Assembly (NCBI GenBank): GCA_035578905.1
Contig: JAQJVL010000607.1
Location: forward strand, 186,001 to 250,000
Direction of reading: 5' to 3'
DNA from: Stictocephala bisonia
Taxonomy: Eukaryota > Arthropoda > Insecta > Hemiptera > Membracidae
DNA: 64,000 bases
The position numbers and the translations under genes are program-made. Below are positions 59,569-64,000 of the stretch, in pieces; within the stretch, counting starts at the first letter, position 1, and each line of letters opens with the position of its first letter. The notes below the pieces were generated by a model that was not told where the DNA came from, searched no databases, and saw only the letters and a list, made by a program, of their open reading frames with translations.

Positions 59569-62502
59569 ATGGTAGATAAAATTATATGTATGCAGCAAAA
59601 AAATATTATAGAAAGTTTTTTTGTTGAGGCAGAAGAAAATGGTTTGTTTAGTTTAATGTACACCAATATTAGGAGCTTAAGAAAAAACTTTAATAATTTT
59701 CTAGCTGAATTTAGTCAAATTAAAAGTAAAGTAGATTTTATAGTTTTTAGCGAAATTTGGATTAAAAACGATGAAATTGATCTGTATAAAATTCCCGATT
59801 ACAATATGTTTGCCAGATGTAATGAGAACTATAGGGCAGGCGGCGTATTGTGTTATGTACATAAAGATATTTGTGTCACGCAAACAGACGTTCGTATGGT
59901 TACGGCTGATTGTTTGCTTCTAAACATCAGAATAAGGAATACTTATTTCACATTATATGCTATCTATAGATTCAATTTTGGTTCAGAATACGACTTTATT
60001 AGAGAGTTGGACATTCAACTTTTTGATTGTCAGCAAAATAATATTTATTTAGGTGATATTAATATTAATATTTTAGAAAATAATTTAATTACTCAAAATT
60101 ACATGAATGTATTAAGTAGCCATAGTTTTGTTTCAATTATTAACAGCCCAACTAGAATAACTAATGTGTCCAAATCTTTGATAGATCACATGTTTATTAA
60201 AAATAATAATTTAAAATGTTTTAAATCATCTGTGTTCGATATAGGGCTTACAGATCATTGTATATTGGGATTAAATTGTTTTAGTAGGAATAAATTCAAA
60301 ACTAAAATCTCTGATTCAAAAGATCTCACTTCCAATGATCAGTTTACTATAAATTATAATAAGCTTAGAGAGAGGCTGAAGAAAGTTGATTGGACGCAAT
60401 GTTATGTACTGGATGACTTTAATTTATGTTACAATAAGTTTAGTAAGATATTAACATCATGTATTGATTCATGTAAGACTCCTATTATACATTCTAAGTT
60501 AAGTAAAGCGAAGTCTATTTCACCATGGATGAATGTTAATTTGCTAAATAGGCTAAAAAGAAGAAGAAACCTATATACATTGTATAAAAAACGTCCTTAC
60601 GATGTAACTTTTAAGCATTATTATAAAACATTTACCGATAAATTAAAAAGTGATATTAACTTAAGGAAACAGGATTATTAAAGTAGGAAGCTAAATGGTT
60701 GCAACGGCGATTCAGCTCAATGCTGGAAAATTATAAATAATCTGAGTGGAACAGGAAAAAGTAGAACGGTAGATAAAATTGAATTGGACAGCGGAGAAAT
60801 TGTGTCAGATGCTACTCAAGTAGCTGAGGCAATTAATTCTTATCTTATCTCGGCCAAAGGTCAAACCCACCTGCACACTCACACTGACCAACTGCCTCCA
60901 GTCCAGCCTAATCCGTATTCCATCTTTATAAATCCTACAAACAATTTAGAAATAATACAAACAATAAAAAAAATTAAAAATAAAAAATCAAGTGGTTTTG
61001 ATAAATTTTCGGTAGATTGTGTTAAAATTATCTCAAATGAAATAGCTTCCGTATTGACATACATAGTTAACTTAAGTTTTGAGAAAGGAATTTCCCGGAA
61101 CAACTTAAATTAAGTACAGTTGTTCCATTATTTAAAAAGGAATCATCCTATAAATTAGATAATCTAATATCTAAATAAGTTTGTTATCTGTTTTCTCAAA
61201 AATAATTGAGAAATTAATGAAATGTAGATTAGTAAGTTATTTGGATAGAATGCAATTTTTTAGTCCTTCCCAGTTTGGTTTTAGAAAAGGAAAATCAACC
61301 GAAGAGGCAATATTGGCAATTACTGAAAAAATTTATTTTAGTATGAATAGAAAAGAAAAAGCAACTGGTTTATTTGTAGACTTTAAAAAAGCTTTCGATT
61401 TTGTAGATCATGATATCTTGTTAGAAAAGTTAGAGCACGCAGGAATAAGATGAAGAGAAGGGATGCCCTCAGCTGGTTCAGGAGTTTTTTGAGCAACAGA
61501 ATACAACATGTTAAGATTAATAATAAGTTTAGTAACCCTCTCACAGTTAAGGCCGGAGTACCCCAAGGGTCGGTGACCTCATCAATATTATTCTTGGTTT
61601 TTATTAACGACTTGTTGCAAGTACCATTTAATGGGGAAATATGTGCATTTGCAGATGACATTGCGTTGTTTTATTCATTCACGGATACCGTCAGAGCTGG
61701 GCAAAATATTATGGAAGATCTAAATGCTTTAAAAGAATGGTGTTCAAAAAATAAAATGCAATTAAATGTAAATAAAACGAAATTCGTAAACTTCAGTCAC
61801 ATAAGTTTTGATTTTCCCTCAGACTTTATATACCATACAGATAATTGTAGTGAAAATCATTTAAAATGTCAAAAAATAGAAAAGGCTAAATACTTTTAAT
61901 ACCTTGGAATTTTATTGGATGAACATCTAAATTGGATAAAGCATTTGGAAACTCTACAAAATAAAACAAGAATAATGATAAGAAAATTTTACTATTTAAG
62001 GAATTTTTGTGACGAAATGACTATGAAAACTCTTTATTTTGCTCTTATACATTCGAGACTCCAGTATAGAATACAGTGTTGGGGAAGTGCTAGCAAGACT
62101 CACATTTTAAAAATCAGAAAAACACAAAATCATATAATTAGAATAATTACAAATAAAAATCGCAGAGAGAGTTCTTTTCCATTATATTATACATTAAAAA
62201 TTTTCCCGATACAACACCTTTTTGTCTATAAAGTTTTAAGATTGTTTTATGTCAAAAGTGGTAATACTGGCACTACAAATTTACTACATAATACGAGGAG
62301 TGGGGTAAGTAGAATATTTAAACTCCCTAAAGTCTCAAAAAGTGTTTTTAAACAATCTTTTCATTATATTGGACCTAAATATTTTAATCAATTACCACAT
62401 GACATAAAAAGTAGTACAAATTTGAATTTTTTTTCTATGAATTTGAAGAATTGGCTATTTACGAAACAAGATCTAGACTATTTGGATTTTTGTTTAATAT
62501 AA
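59569..62502 (+). pseudogene. near full-length non-LTR retrotransposon ORF2 (endonuclease + RT), broken
   Basis: 59569-60681 encodes an APE-type endonuclease: YTNIRSLRKNFNNF, FSEIWIKND, AGGVLCYVHK, YLGDININIL, SLIDHMFIK and LTDHCILG. A TAA at 60679 and a frameshift between 61090 and 61181 follow. The RT is then STEEAILAITEKI, LFVDFKKAFDFVDHDIL, a shift back at about 61450, GVPQGSVTSSILFLVFIND and FADDIALFYS. A TAA at 61897 interrupts the YLGILLDEHLNW block. The C-terminal thumb and tail run to the stop at 62502. The layout suits a Jockey/CR1-type element. Four or more lesions make it inactive. Confidence 0.9.
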
Positions 62503-62637
62503 ATACTGACACTTCTTGCAATTAATATGGTTTCTTGTTATTTTAGTCCTGTAATGTATGTTATATAAGACATTTTAAGTTAAGTAGCAATAAATATAGT
62601 GTAAGATGAATTTAAGATAACTTTTAAGTGTTTCATG

Positions 62638-62685
62638 AATAGAATAGAATAGAATAGAATAGAATAGAATAGAATAGAATAGAAT
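62638..62685. repeat. (AGAAT)n microsatellite joining two LINE tails
   Basis: Nine perfect AGAAT units (62641-62685). On the plus strand it follows the 3' UTR of the LINE at 59569. On the minus strand it follows the 3' end of the LINE at 62690-64000, where it reads (ATTCT)n after acaataaaag. Microsatellite tails are normal for CR1-type LINEs. Confidence 0.95.
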
Positions 62686-64000
62686 CTTTTATTGTCATTA
62701 AACATGTACATGTAATAGACAGAGTCAAATAACCTTACAACTAAGTTAAAAATAGGTTAAAAAAGGCATGATAGCCTAAGCATTAAAAGGTAACATTATT
62801 TCATCAAAGGACATTTCTAGGAACTCATTAATATTATACATTGGATTTTCTAATAGCCAGTCCAAAATAACCTTTGCAAATCTTTCATTACTTACACTTT
62901 TAGCACTAAGTGGCAACTTATTGAACAATTTAATGCTCAGTATCTTGAAGGACTTTAAAGTTTTACTTAGCCTACTATATTCTACATAAACATGATGGCT
63001 TGACCTAGTAAAGTGGTTGTGGATCTGATTTGACAATGTGAGATTATCTAGATTCCTTTTTACATAACATAAACTAACTAAAATATATACATTAATAACA
63101 GTTAAAATTTTATATTGTTGGAACAGAGGTCTACAATGATCTATTGCACCTGCATTTGCCAAGATTCTCACAGCCTTTTTTTGAACCAGTAACACATCAT
63201 TTATTTTTGAGCCATTACCCCAATACAAGATTCCATAAAGCAAAATGCTGTGGAAGAAAGCAAAATAACAGGATCTAAGATATTGACTCGGTAGGCTGTG
63301 TCTAAGACGTCGCAACATATAAACAACTCTGGAGAGCTTAGAACAAACTTTTGAAATATGCACATCCCAACCAAATTTGGGATCAAGATGAATGCCTAGA
63401 AGTTTTACAAAACTATTATTCTCAGCCTCCTTGAGGGCACTTAAATCTAGTGAAAATGTTACATTTTGTGTTTTGGTTATGTTAAGAAAGAATTTATTGG
63501 CAGCATACCACTCAGCAGCCTCGTTAAGAACTACACTATCCATATAATTACATAGATCCTGATGATTTTTGCCTGTCTTAAAAAATGTAGCATCATCAGC
63601 AAACATAACAGTATTAACAGATACATTATCAGGCAAATCATTTACCATTATCAAAAAAAAGGAATGGGCCCAGTACCGATCCCTGCGGCACACCATATTC
63701 AACCCTGGTAGCGGCTGACGTTGAACCTTTAGCAAAGACTTTTTGCTGCCGATTTGTAAGGTAAGATTCAAATATTTTATTTTTATAGCCCCTTATACCA
63801 TAGTATTCTAGCTTTTTTAGTAGTATGTCCCGGTCGACACAGTCAAAGGCCTTGCTAAGGTCAAATAGTGAGGCTCGAGTGGATAGGCCGCTCTCAAAAC
63901 CCTCAATCACTGAAGAGGCAAGTACTCCAACTGCATCGGCCGTGGACATACCAGGCCTAAAACCAAACTGAGCTGAAGATATGATTTTATTGGATTCAAA
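62686..64000 (-). pseudogene. second non-LTR retrotransposon, RT region, cut by window edge
   Basis: Minus strand, entering from beyond 64000. It reads SSAQFGFRPGMSTADAV, RASLFDLSKAFDCVDRDIL and YGVPQGSVLGP. A one-base slip in an 8-A run (63653-63660) then moves into the frame of FLIMVNDLPDNV, NTVMFADDATFF, VKLLGIHLDPKFGWDVH and a long C-terminal part to a stop at 62776. The 3' UTR is about 90 bp with acaataaaag before the (ATTCT)n tail. Apart from the slip, the visible 1.2 kb is open, so it is younger than the LINE at 59569. The endonuclease part would lie outside the window. Confidence 0.9.

Noticed and set aside
1..64000. CRISPR arrays, bacterial operons, rRNA genes
   Set aside because: No spacer-repeat arrays, Shine-Dalgarno-led gene runs or rRNA signatures. 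The repeats present are eukaryotic minisatellites and transposon ends.

Overview
This window looks like a piece of an animal nuclear genome, most likely an insect. It is strongly AT-rich, has spliced genes with short exons and long introns, contains many short-tailed non-LTR retrotransposons, Penelope-like, Ginger, mariner, BEL/Pao and TTAA-flanked elements, and has no prokaryotic operons. The species cannot be named from the sequence alone.

The only host gene I can support is on the minus strand: the 3' part of a MEGF8 (multiple EGF-like domains protein 8) orthologue. Ten exons run from 58305 down to the stop codon at 21703. Their reading phases join without a break and encode about 766 C-terminal residues: PSI/cysteine-rich segments, EGF and laminin-EGF modules, membrane-proximal ectodomain, one transmembrane helix and a cytoplasmic tail with a MAKRPFA motif. 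The gene continues beyond the right edge of the exon cluster; no exon further upstream was recognised up to base 64000.

Almost everything else is mobile DNA or its remains. Left flank (1-21700): a reverse transcriptase scrap, a tRNA-Glu-headed SINE, a 3.5 kb Ginger transposon with 291-bp inverted repeats and a solo LTR nested in it, a second SINE sharing the first one's tail, several foldback MITEs (one split by a TTAA-flanked MITE), then about 5 kb with no recognisable content. MEGF8 introns: two Penelope-like fragments, a TTAA-flanked MITE, a candidate solo LTR, a LINE, a large TTAA-bounded segment holding an inverted 36-bp minisatellite, a broken BEL/Pao element with its integrase core deleted, a foldback element split by a deleted mariner, a 373-bp Helitron, an RTE-like LINE tail and a further TTAA MITE. 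Right end (59.5-64 kb): two LINEs meet tail to tail at an (AGAAT)n tract.

No undescribed functional system was found. The items most worth a second look are the paired donor sites before the MEGF8 transmembrane exon, the intron-containing Ginger with repeat-built termini, the two SINEs with different heads and one tail, the mobile inverted minisatellite, and the nested foldback structures.
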